From positions 1-5,469 of the forward strand of contig JAFGIT010000202.1 in the NCBI GenBank assembly GCA_016929465.1: a stretch of 5,469 bases of DNA, read 5' to 3'. The position numbers were made by a program, and so were the translations under genes. This DNA is from JAFGIT01 sp016929465 [NCBI: Candidatus Coatesbacteria bacterium]. Its GTDB lineage: Bacteria; B130-G9. Shown here in pieces: positions 1 to 5,469 of this stretch; position 1 is the first letter of the stretch; the number at the start of each line of letters is the position of its first letter. The notes beneath the pieces are model-generated. The model made no database searches. It saw nothing but the letters and a program-made list of their open reading frames with translations, and was not told the DNA's origin.

Positions 1-907
1 CGCTGACGAGCATGATATTCATGATGCCGATGCCGCCAACCACGAGCGATATCCCCGCCACGGCACCCAGAAGAAGGGTGAAGGTTTGCGTCACCTCTGA
101 GGCCGTCTCAGCCATCTCGGCGAGGTCGCGAATGTGGAAATCGTCGTCATCCTCGGATTGGATCCGATGGCGACGTCTGATCACTTTGCTAGCCTCGGTC
201 TGCACCTTCTCGTGGTCGGCATCATCTATCGTCTGCATGTCGATCTCACGGAGATAGTCCACTCCGAGAATCTGCTTCATCGCAGTCGTGTATGGGATTA
301 TTGCCTGGTCGTCGGGATTGAACCATCCCTGGTCGCCCTTGGCCTTCAAGACACCGATCACTTTGAAGTTGATGCCTGATATTTTTATCTTCTCCTGAAG
401 TGGATCAGCATCCTCGAATAGATTCTCGACGGTCGTAGCCCCCAAGATGGCCACTCGTGCAGCCTGTTCAACTTCCGACTCGGTGAAGGTGCGGCCTTTT
501 TCGACCTCAAAATTCCGAATGGAGAAGTAGGTTATCGATGTTCCGGTGATGGCCGATTGGGCGTTCTTCCCGTAGTATTTAAATTGCCCATTTCCTTGGA
601 CGACGGGGGCAACCGTTTTGACTTCGGGGACCTCGTCGAGTAGGGCTCGCGCGTCTTCCAGAGTAAGCGTCTGGCTCGAGCCGGAGCGAACTCCGCGATG
701 CCCTGCCTGTCCCGGACGAACAATCATCAGGTTTGCTCCCATCGAGGAGATCCGGTCCATGATTCGTTTCTGGGCACCCGCTCCGAGCGCGAGCATCGAT
801 ATCACTGCCGCGACACCGATGATTATCCCGAGCATGGCGAGAACCGAGCGGAGCTTGTTTGCCAGCAGGCTCTTCACCGCCACCTTCACGATTGTCCAGA
901 AGAGCAA
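1..907 (-). CDS. MacB-type ABC transporter permease, 3' end cut by window edge
   Basis: Inner-membrane permease subunit of a MacAB/TolC-type efflux pump; it couples ATP hydrolysis in the partner ATPase to movement of a periplasmic domain. 302 residues are visible. An N-terminal amphipathic stretch (VKSLLANKLRS) leads into membrane segment 1 at about 18-42. A MacB periplasmic core domain at about 45-265 includes the family-typical LGATTVENLF (around 155-164) and GDQGWFNPDD (around 181-190). Membrane segment 2 begins near 275 and contains GGIGIMNIMLVS at the edge. The last two membrane segments, roughly 100 residues in this family, lie outside the window. The start is TTG at 907: an in-frame TGA lies just upstream, AGGAGG sits 10 bases before it, and the N-terminus aligns with family members by memory. 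Unlike E. coli MacB, no ATPase domain is fused; the ATPase is the separate gene two bases upstream. Family assignment is firm; the substrate is unknown. Confidence 0.95.
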   Translation of the reverse strand, partial: MLFWTIVKVAVKSLLANKLRSVLAMLGIIIGVAAVISMLALGAGAQKRIMDRISSMGANLMIVRPGQAGHRGVRSGSSQTLTLEDARALLDEVPEVKTVAPVVQGNGQFKYYGKNAQSAITGTSITYFSIRNFEVEKGRTFTESEVEQAARVAILGATTVENLFEDADPLQEKIKISGINFKVIGVLKAKGDQGWFNPDDQAIIPYTTAMKQILGVDYLREIDMQTIDDADHEKVQTEASKVIRRRHRIQSEDDDDFHIRDLAEMAETASEVTQTFTLLLGAVAGISLVVGGIGIMNIMLVS

Positions 908-909
908 TG

Positions 910-1596
910 TTAGTCAACCTCCTGAGTCTGAGGCTCCGATTGCACGATGACACCGTCCCGAATGAGAATCTGACGAGGACAATGAGCTGCTATCTCCGAA
1001 TCGTGCGTGACGATTATCACGGTCCTGCCCTGGTCGTTGAGCTCTCCGAATAGGCTCATTATCTCGTCGCCGGTCTTCGTATCCAGGTTGCCGGTCGGCT
1101 CGTCCGCCAGGATGATAGCGGGATTTGTCACAATCGCACGTGCGATCGCGACTCGCTGCCTCTCCCCACCCGAAAGCTGATTCGGGCCATGATCGGTCCG
1201 ATTAGCGAGACCGACTATCTTGAGCGCCCTGTGAGCAAGGTCCCTGGCCTCGCGACGACCGGCATAGAGAAGAGGCAGCTCGACGTTCTCCAGGGCGGTT
1301 ATGCGAGGCAGCAGATTGAAAGTCTGGAATACGAAGCCTATCTTGCGATTGCGCACCTCAGCCAACTCGTTCTTCGATAGGCGAGAGACATCCTCATTGT
1401 CGAGGACATATCGCCCAGAGTCGGGGCTGTCGAGACATCCTAAGAGGTGCATCAGGGTGGACTTGCCACTGCCAGAGGGCCCAATTATCGCGACCTTTTC
1501 CCCTGACTCGACCTCAAAGCTGACACTGTCGAGTGCACGTATTATCCCTGCCCCGAGGGAATACGTCTTACTCAATGAGTCAACCTCTATGATCAC
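910..1596 (-). CDS. ABC transporter ATPase, MacB/LolD (FtsE-like) type
   Basis: Cytoplasmic ATPase that powers the permease encoded immediately downstream. Its 228 residues form one complete nucleotide-binding domain: Walker [10 protein letters not shown] at 39-47, Q-loop Gln91 in [10 protein letters not shown], signature [10 protein letters not shown] at 141-150, Walker B IILADEP at 161-167 with catalytic Glu166, D-loop NLDT at 170-173 and H-loop His198 in VTHD. All catalytic residues are intact and the length is normal for this family. A longer frame opens at 1668, but it would run 76 bases into the adaptor gene and add a low-complexity leader unlike the family. The GTG at 1596 is preferred: GGGAGG lies 9 bases before it, and the protein then begins [15 protein letters not shown], as is usual. 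That start overlaps the adaptor stop as GTGA, which suggests translational coupling. The product was named from domain and context; no finer family name is claimed. Confidence 0.96.
   Translation of the reverse strand: MIIEVDSLSKTYSLGAGIIRALDSVSFEVESGEKVAIIGPSGSGKSTLMHLLGCLDSPDSGRYVLDNEDVSRLSKNELAEVRNRKIGFVFQTFNLLPRITALENVELPLLYAGRREARDLAHRALKIVGLANRTDHGPNQLSGGERQRVAIARAIVTNPAIILADEPTGNLDTKTGDEIMSLFGELNDQGRTVIIVTHDSEIAAHCPRQILIRDGVIVQSEPQTQEVD
918..923 (-). promoter_or_regulatory. Ribosome binding site of the permease gene
   Basis: The minus strand reads AGGAGG here, inside the last codons of the ATPase gene and 10 bases before the TTG at 907. A full-consensus site in front of a rare start codon supports the TTG choice; no ATG in that frame lies near the expected N-terminus. 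Confidence 0.7.
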
Positions 1597-2936
1597 CTTC
1601 TTCTGCCTCCCATCGGTATCATGGGCGGCATCGGCGGGCGCCCGCGACTGTCCTGCTGTCGACTCCAACGGCTCTTGAGCTTCCCATTCTGTGTGAGTAT
1701 TTCATCACCCTCAGCCAGTCCGCTAAGCACCTGAGTCCATTCTCCATCGTCGATTCCCACCTCGATTTCACGCCTTTCGGGCTCCTCACCGGCCGACGGT
1801 ATCGATACGAATGCCTTATCTCTTCTTCGCTGCACTGCGTCCGAAGGTATGAGCAGAGCATTCCTGTCATCCGCGGCGACTATAACGACATTCGCCGTCA
1901 TTTCGGGCTTGAGCTTGGTCTTCTTCTCCGAGAGCACCTCGATCTTCACATCGAACGTGACGACGTTCGAATTGCTCTCACCCATCGCTGCCACCCGAAC
2001 CACCTCTCCTCTGAACTCCTCGTTCGGGAAGGCATCGGCCGTGATGATCACACGTTGTCCGACTGAGATGCGACCGATATCGCTCTCATCGACGGCTGCC
2101 AATACGAAAATCCTGGAGAGGTCTGACAATACGAGTAACGTTGACCCACCGCCCACATTGCTCGTCGGCGATGACACAATTTGCCCTACTTGGACTTGTC
2201 TATCAGAGACTATGCCGTCTATCGGGGCGTGGACCGTCGTCTCCTTGAGCCTCTGCTGCGCTATCTCCAGCTCGATCTCGTTAGACTGAACCTGGTCCTT
2301 GGCCAGCGCTACATTCTGGCGCTGAATCTCCAGGGCCTCACGCTGAATCTGGAGCTCCGCCAACGCGATTTTCGCATTCTCCAGGTCTGCCAGGGCGACG
2401 GACGCAGAGGTTTGTGCCGTCTCATTCTCCTCGATACTCACGCGTTTGCTTTCCAGGAGTTTCTGGGTACGCTCCGCCTTGGCGCGCGCGTCCTGATACT
2501 TCGCGCGGGAGGATTTAATCGCGGACTCCGCCTTGGCGAAATCATTGGCCAAGCTTTGCTCATCAGTTTGCAGATTCACTTCCGCCTGTGCGAGTTTCGC
2601 CTTCGAGGAGGAGAGATTGACCTCTTCCTGCTTTACCCGACGCTCTTCATCTACAGGGTCCAGCTCCACCAGCACATCGCCCTTCTTAACCGGATCGCTC
2701 ACATCACAGAAGACGCCAACCACTTCGCCGCTCGCCTTGCATTTTATCTCCACGTCCAGGTTCGAGACGACGCGGCCTGTGCTCTCTATCTCCAACTTTA
2801 TAGGACCACGCTTCACCTTGAACGGAGTGGACTGGCTCTCCTGCTGTGAATCTCCGTCGCCGGTGCCTTTCAGAAGGTAGTAGCCGACGGCCGAGATCAT
2901 CAAAATGATCGCGATTATCAATAATTTCTTCTTCAT
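1593..2936 (-). CDS. MacA/HlyD-family periplasmic adaptor (membrane fusion protein)
   Basis: Periplasmic adaptor linking the inner-membrane permease to the outer-membrane channel. The 447 residues show Lys-rich MKKK, one membrane anchor at about 5-22, and no lipobox. The first half of the lipoyl domain is at about 60-94 (GEVVGVF, VKKGDVLVELDP). A long charged coiled-coil hairpin at about 97-231 precedes the second lipoyl half from about 234 (VHAPIDGIVSDR). A beta-barrel at about 274-359 ends in KPEMTAN, followed by a membrane-proximal domain at about 360-429. The tail is rich in Pro, Met and Arg and ends MGGRRR. At 447 residues it is longer than E. coli MacA (about 370), mainly in the hairpin and tail. 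Of two adjacent ATGs, the second (2936) is chosen because AGGAG is 6 bases away rather than 3. Cys66 and Cys77 lie in the first lipoyl half. Its end overlaps the ATPase start by four bases. Confidence 0.95.
   Translation of the reverse strand: MKKKLLIIAIILMISAVGYYLLKGTGDGDSQQESQSTPFKVKRGPIKLEIESTGRVVSNLDVEIKCKASGEVVGVFCDVSDPVKKGDVLVELDPVDEERRVKQEEVNLSSSKAKLAQAEVNLQTDEQSLANDFAKAESAIKSSRAKYQDARAKAERTQKLLESKRVSIEENETAQTSASVALADLENAKIALAELQIQREALEIQRQNVALAKDQVQSNEIELEIAQQRLKETTVHAPIDGIVSDRQVQVGQIVSSPTSNVGGGSTLLVLSDLSRIFVLAAVDESDIGRISVGQRVIITADAFPNEEFRGEVVRVAAMGESNSNVVTFDVKIEVLSEKKTKLKPEMTANVVIVAADDRNALLIPSDAVQRRRDKAFVSIPSAGEEPERREIEVGIDDGEWTQVLSGLAEGDEILTQNGKLKSRWSRQQDSRGRPPMPPMIPMGGRRR
1606..1611 (-). 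promoter_or_regulatory. Ribosome binding site deciding the ATPase start
   Basis: The minus strand reads GGGAGG here, 9 bases upstream of the GTG at 1596. It lies within the Met/Pro/Arg-rich tail codons of the adaptor gene. It supports the GTG over the upstream in-frame ATG at 1668. Confidence 0.6.
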
Positions 2937-2942
2937 CATGGT

Positions 2943-2947
2943 CTCCT
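2943..2947 (-). promoter_or_regulatory. Ribosome binding site of the adaptor gene
   Basis: The minus strand reads AGGAG, using the AG of the channel gene's TAG stop codon. It lies 3 bases from the first ATG (2939) and 6 from the second (2936), which favours the second ATG. Confidence 0.65.
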
Positions 2948-4589
2948 AATCAAGGGCCGCGCCCATACCCCTGCGGGTAAGCAGAGTGCCCTCGGCCAAA
3001 TAGAGCGAGGTTATTGCCTCGATGTATCGAATCCTCGCAGTCAATTCATCCAGCTGAGCTGCGATAAGGTCCTTATGCACTTGAGCCACATCGAGGTTTG
3101 TTGATTTGCCGACCTTGAATCTGCTGGTTTCGACCCTGAGCTCTTCCTGTCTGCTTTCCACCGCGAGTTTTGTCGCGGCAATTCTCTCCCATTGCTTCTC
3201 CGCCTCGACAACTGCGAGCCTAACCTCCGCCTCGATCGCCCGCCCGAGGTTCTCTACCGCTAGTTCTGCCCTGGCCTGCTCGAATTTTGCTCGCCTGTGA
3301 CTCGCCCGCTCCGACCGATTGATCGGGGATACGTCCAGCGAAAGCCCGACCTTGTAATAGTCATACATAGTGTCGTCCAGGTGCCTGCCGGCATCGCTTC
3401 TCGTCTCTCCGCTACTGATTCGCCCGTAAGAAGCAAATGCGTCCAATTTCGGGAGCAGCCCGTTTCGGGTGCTGACGACCTCCAGATTCTGATTCGCGAG
3501 GTCCAGGCGAGATTGCGCGAGCTCCGGTCGATACAGGTCCGCGAGCTTCGAGCTGATATCTGCGTCGAGAGCGATCGGTTCGACCTGCGGCGGATCGAGG
3601 ACCTCGAAAGATAGCTCCCATTGCGACGGAAATGCCGGATTCAGGAGACGAATCAGCTCGATTGTCTTTCCCCTGACCGCAGCCTTCGCATCAACGAGGT
3701 CCGCCTTTCTCGATGCAAGCTCCGCCTCGGAAGATATGATTGCGTCTGCGGAAAGCTTCCCCACTGCTATCAGGTCGCGGTTCAGATCTAGCTGGTCTGC
3801 GGCCAATTGCACGGAGAACTCTCGTATCTTGAGCGTCTCCACGGCGAGCACCAGCTCCCAGTATGCGGTCTCAACACCGTCTATTAGCTCTAGAACGAAG
3901 GCCCGGAATTCGTGCTCGCTCCTGGCTGCGGAGTTTCTTGCTTGTCGCAAGCTGACCAGGTTTGCATCAACGCCGAATCCCCTCAAAAGAGATTGGTTGA
4001 AACCCGCCGACCAAGAGCCTGAGTAGGTAGGGGCAGAAGCGTCTGTTCGGTCCTTGGTGTAGCCGCCAGAAAGGAACAGCTCCGTCCCGGTCGGCAAGTA
4101 TTCCGATACTGAGGCGTCAATCCTGAGGTCCTTTGAGACGGAGACCGACTGATCCCCACCATCGGCCGCCGAGACGCCTTCCTGACGCGCCTCGTTTCTG
4201 GTGCGCCCATAGGACACTGTTGCAAGCAGCCTCGGATCGAATGCTGCTCTCGCATCCGATATATTGAGGGCGGAGGCTTTATTCGACAGTCTCTCCATGA
4301 TGAGAGAGCGGTTTCTCGCCAGAGCCGTCACGATGGCGCCGTCCCGGGTCAGTCTCAATACTGTGTGCCTCTCGATCGTGACCTCAATTCCGGGAAGCGT
4401 TACTGATGTTGTAGCGGCAACTTCCTCCCTTAGGGCGGATTTCGCCGCTTCCGTTGCCGCGTCGAGTGATTCCGGAGGCTCAACCGCTGCAGGAGTCCAC
4501 TCCGGAGTATGAGCACAGGAGGCAAGGCTGGCTGCAATTGCGAGCAAGAGCAAGAATGGAGCGCCCGAGCTTAAAAAGAACCTGCTCAT
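2946..4589 (-). CDS. TolC/NodT-type outer-membrane efflux lipoprotein
   Basis: Outer-membrane channel through which the pump expels its substrate. The 547 residues begin with a lipoprotein signal (MSRFF, hydrophobic core at about 11-22, lipobox LASC with Cys25). A Pro/Ala-rich linker of about 45 residues follows, then two outer-membrane efflux protein repeats. Supporting motifs are LLRGFG at 201-206, typical of these channels; long amphipathic helices at about 215-310 and 425-530; a first-repeat VGKLSADAI at 276-284; YRPELAQSR at 353-361; and a second-repeat RFKVGKSTNLDVAQ at 490-503. Beta strands rich in Ser/Gly/Tyr lie at about 121-200 and 380-420. The frame stays open to a TTG at 4622, but that start has no Shine-Dalgarno sequence and would add eleven charged residues before the signal peptide, so the ATG at 4589 is preferred; its own upstream AGG is weak. 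It is first in the operon, nine bases before the preferred adaptor start. Confidence 0.94.
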   Translation of the reverse strand: MSRFFLSSGAPFLLLLAIAASLASCAHTPEWTPAAVEPPESLDAATEAAKSALREEVAATTSVTLPGIEVTIERHTVLRLTRDGAIVTALARNRSLIMERLSNKASALNISDARAAFDPRLLATVSYGRTRNEARQEGVSAADGGDQSVSVSKDLRIDASVSEYLPTGTELFLSGGYTKDRTDASAPTYSGSWSAGFNQSLLRGFGVDANLVSLRQARNSAARSEHEFRAFVLELIDGVETAYWELVLAVETLKIREFSVQLAADQLDLNRDLIAVGKLSADAIISSEAELASRKADLVDAKAAVRGKTIELIRLLNPAFPSQWELSFEVLDPPQVEPIALDADISSKLADLYRPELAQSRLDLANQNLEVVSTRNGLLPKLDAFASYGRISSGETRSDAGRHLDDTMYDYYKVGLSLDVSPINRSERASHRRAKFEQARAELAVENLGRAIEAEVRLAVVEAEKQWERIAATKLAVESRQEELRVETSRFKVGKSTNLDVAQVHKDLIAAQLDELTARIRYIEAITSLYLAEGTLLTRRGMGAALD

Positions 4590-4628
4590 CTTTGACCTAT
4601 CCCGCTTATGTCCAACGGCCAATTCAAT

Positions 4629-4644
4629 GAATTCGAACGAATTC
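4629..4644. promoter_or_regulatory. Inverted repeat in the efflux leader, candidate operator
   Basis: The plus strand reads GAATTCG AA CGAATTC: two perfect 7-base arms around a 2-base spacer, 40 bases upstream of the channel ATG. Because each arm contains the palindrome GAATTC, the site also reads as two direct copies of GAATTCGA ten bases apart, about one helical turn. A third, partial copy (AATTCAA) lies at 4621-4627. A dimeric repressor or activator site is a reasonable inference; no regulator gene lies in the window to match it. Confidence 0.4.
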
Positions 4645-4668
4645 GACCATTTAGCGACACTGTCATAT

Positions 4669-4697
4669 CAAATAAGAAGACTGCCATGTTCCGGCAA
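4669..4697 (-). promoter_or_regulatory. Weak sigma-70-like promoter candidate for the efflux operon
   Basis: On the minus strand, TTGCCG (4692-4697) and TATTTG (4669-4674) are separated by 17 bases. Each matches the -35 and -10 consensus only partly. A start near 4662 would leave a leader of about 70 bases containing the inverted repeat at 4629-4644, so a bound repressor could block elongation or initiation. Such matches arise by chance, so this is only a candidate. Confidence 0.22.
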
Positions 4698-4698
4698 T

Positions 4699-4718
4699 TG
4701 CTGCACCGTTAGGCAGCA
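4699..4718. repeat. Small stem-loop in the intergenic region
   Basis: TGCTGC (4699-4704) pairs perfectly with GCAGCA (4713-4718) around an 8-base loop. There is no T-run on either side. It sits just upstream of the candidate promoter; function unknown. Confidence 0.3.
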
Positions 4719-4749
4719 TATACGTGGCCCTGCCCTTCTGTCCCGGGTT

Positions 4750-4778
4750 CCGGCCCAGATAGATATTCAAAGGGCCGG
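4750..4778 (-). terminator. GC-rich stem-loop, possible terminator of the LTD gene
   Basis: CCGGCCC (4750-4756) pairs perfectly with GGGCCGG (4772-4778) around a 15-base AT-rich loop. It lies about 40 bases past the stop codon of the LTD protein gene. In the minus-strand transcript no U-run follows (AACCCGGGACAG comes next), so it is not a classic intrinsic terminator. It could be a U-less terminator, a 3'-end stabiliser or chance. Confidence 0.35.
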
Positions 4779-4784
4779 GCCTAC

Positions 4785-4804
4785 GGTCTGAGCAGTCTCA
4801 GTCC
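4785..4804 (-). repeat. Short stem-loop just after the LTD gene stop codon
   Basis: CTGAG (4788-4792) pairs with CTCAG (4797-4801) around a 4-base loop. GG (4785-4786) and CC (4803-4804) extend the stem beyond a T-T mismatch. It starts 12 bases after the stop codon on the transcribed strand and directly precedes the stronger stem-loop at 4750-4778. The pair may together mark the transcript end, but no U-run follows. Confidence 0.28.
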
Positions 4805-4816
4805 TTTTGACCCAAT

Positions 4817-5469
4817 TTATTCTGTCACGGTGACCTGAACGCTATCGAAGTAGATCGATTCGAAATCGACCGAATCATTGGGAAGCAGATCAACGCCGAA
4901 GAAGAATTCATATTCACCGGCAGGCAATGTCTGAATATCCAAGACATTGAAGGTGCCGAGCTCGAAGAGCCCTCCCTGATACGTCGAGACGATTCCAGAC
5001 CGCCAGAGTCCCGACGATACGTCGAAGTAGAACCAGCCCAATGACGTCGAAACTACAATCCACCAATCCGCGTCTTCGCCGGCTCTTTCGCCGCAATCCA
5101 GGGAAACCGATATCTGGAGACTCTCGCCCGTTGAGATTGTGATCGCTGCATTAGAGCCATTTGCCGTGATGTTCGGCGCCGGGTCCTGCACCGGCTCCGA
5201 ATTGGTTGCTCCTGGTGTTGGTTGTGAGCAGAACACCCAGTTGTCGCTTCCGTCCGGATAGCGGGCATACGAGATATCTGTCTCCTGCTCGCCGAACTCG
5301 ATAGAATCGAGCAGCGTGACACCGTCAATGTCGAAGAGGCCTATCGCCTCGCCACCCTTGGAGAGCTTGAAATTGGTGTGCGTTATGCCCTGCTCCTCCG
5401 TCCCATCGGCCCAGAATAAGCAATAGCCCCCGGCAGGAATAGAAATCCCGGCAGGTATCTGCCACTGAG
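4817..5469 (-). CDS. Lamin-tail-domain surface/secreted protein, 5' end outside window
   Basis: C-terminal 216 residues of a larger protein; the reading frame is open to the right edge, so a GTG at 5236 inside it is not a real start. Residues 1-89 are most of a lamin-tail (Ig-fold LTD) domain with its typical signatures: IPAGGYCLFWADG, HTNFKLSKGGEAIGLFD, SYARYPDGSDNWVF and TPGATN. After a short Pro/Asn linker, residues 100-216 form a second beta-rich domain: DWW at 134-136, GWFYF at 144-148, TYQGGLFEL at 162-170, LPAGEYEFFFGVD at 181-193, and an acidic segment at 193-203. I recall similar C-terminal domains in extracellular proteins of deltaproteobacteria and uncultivated lineages but cannot name the family. 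The sequence ends VTVTE with no membrane anchor or obvious sorting motif. Bacterial LTD proteins are usually extracellular and often multidomain; the upstream part (signal peptide, possible enzyme domain) is not visible. No functional link to the pump is evident. Confidence 0.88.
   Translation of the reverse strand, partial: QWQIPAGISIPAGGYCLFWADGTEEQGITHTNFKLSKGGEAIGLFDIDGVTLLDSIEFGEQETDISYARYPDGSDNWVFCSQPTPGATNSEPVQDPAPNITANGSNAAITISTGESLQISVSLDCGERAGEDADWWIVVSTSLGWFYFDVSSGLWRSGIVSTYQGGLFELGTFNVLDIQTLPAGEYEFFFGVDLLPNDSVDFESIYFDSVQVTVTE

Noticed and set aside
1597-1668. Extended N-terminus of the ATPase from the ATG at 1668
   Set aside because: It would overlap the adaptor gene by 76 bases and add a leader unlike the family, while the GTG at 1596 has a proper ribosome site and the usual N-terminus.
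1849-2289. A 146-codon plus-strand open frame, and similar ones at 1301-1678 and 618-950
   Set aside because: These are Ser/Thr/Arg-rich shadows of strongly supported minus-strand genes, with no domain or start signal.
2181-2849. A 222-codon plus-strand open frame antisense to the adaptor gene
   Set aside because: It lies opposite the coiled-coil codons, is Leu/Arg-rich as expected from the reverse strand of Glu/Gln/Ala/Leu codons, and shows no ribosome site or recognisable domain. The minus-strand adaptor explains the region fully.
4590-4622. Upstream TTG start for the channel protein
   Set aside because: There is no Shine-Dalgarno before it, and it would place charged residues ahead of an already complete lipoprotein signal peptide beginning at 4589.
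4610-4715. Integron attC-like ends: GTCCAAC at 4610-4616 and GTTAGGC at 4709-4715, with the symmetry extending to AACGG/CCGTT
   Set aside because: The 7-base consensuses are degenerate and expected by chance at this scale. The interior does not fold back on itself as attC sites do, the left end lies in the efflux leader, and no integrase or cassette structure is present.
4817-5236. A complete 139-codon gene starting with GTG at 5236
   Set aside because: The frame continues upstream to the window edge and encodes the rest of the lamin-tail domain; the GTG is the Val of DNWVF.
1-5469. CRISPR arrays, tRNA or rRNA genes, insertion-sequence ends, toxin-antitoxin or defence genes
   Set aside because: None was seen on either strand; coding density is high and every large block is accounted for by the five minus-strand genes.

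Overview
The window carries one tightly packed minus-strand gene cluster plus the 3' part of another minus-strand gene. In transcription order (right to left) these are: the C-terminal 216 residues of a secreted or surface protein with a lamin-tail domain (LTD); a 227-bp intergenic stretch; and a four-gene MacAB/TolC-type tripartite efflux operon. The operon encodes an outer-membrane lipoprotein channel, a membrane-anchored periplasmic adaptor, a stand-alone ABC ATPase and a stand-alone FtsX/MacB-type permease. The permease runs off the left edge. The plus strand shows no convincing gene; its open frames are shadows of the minus-strand genes.

The host is a diderm (Gram-negative) bacterium, because the operon includes an outer-membrane channel with a lipobox and a periplasmic adaptor. 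Base composition looks moderate, somewhat above 50% GC by eye. The bacterial LTD protein with its 'DWW...PAG.Y.F.FGVD' C-terminal domain, and the adaptor subfamily (KCKASGE, NVGGG, DESDIG), remind me of uncultivated or deltaproteobacterial/planctomycete-like lineages. No marker gene is present, so the taxonomic guess is weak.

Layout: 1-907 permease (3'-truncated); 910-1596 ATPase; 1593-2936 adaptor; 2946-4589 TolC-like channel; 4590-4816 intergenic, with three small stem-loops, a weak promoter candidate and a compact inverted repeat that could be an operator; 4817-5469 LTD protein (5'-truncated).

The four efflux genes are very closely coupled. Nine bases lie between the channel stop and the preferred adaptor start, there is a 4-base GTGA overlap between adaptor and ATPase, and two bases separate ATPase and permease. 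Each junction has a clear Shine-Dalgarno sequence. The products should form one pump: the ATPase dimer drives conformational change in the permease dimer, which moves periplasmic substrate through the adaptor ring into the outer-membrane channel. The substrate cannot be read from the sequence. This is a well-known system type; the least explained parts are the possible operator and the C-terminal domain of the LTD protein.
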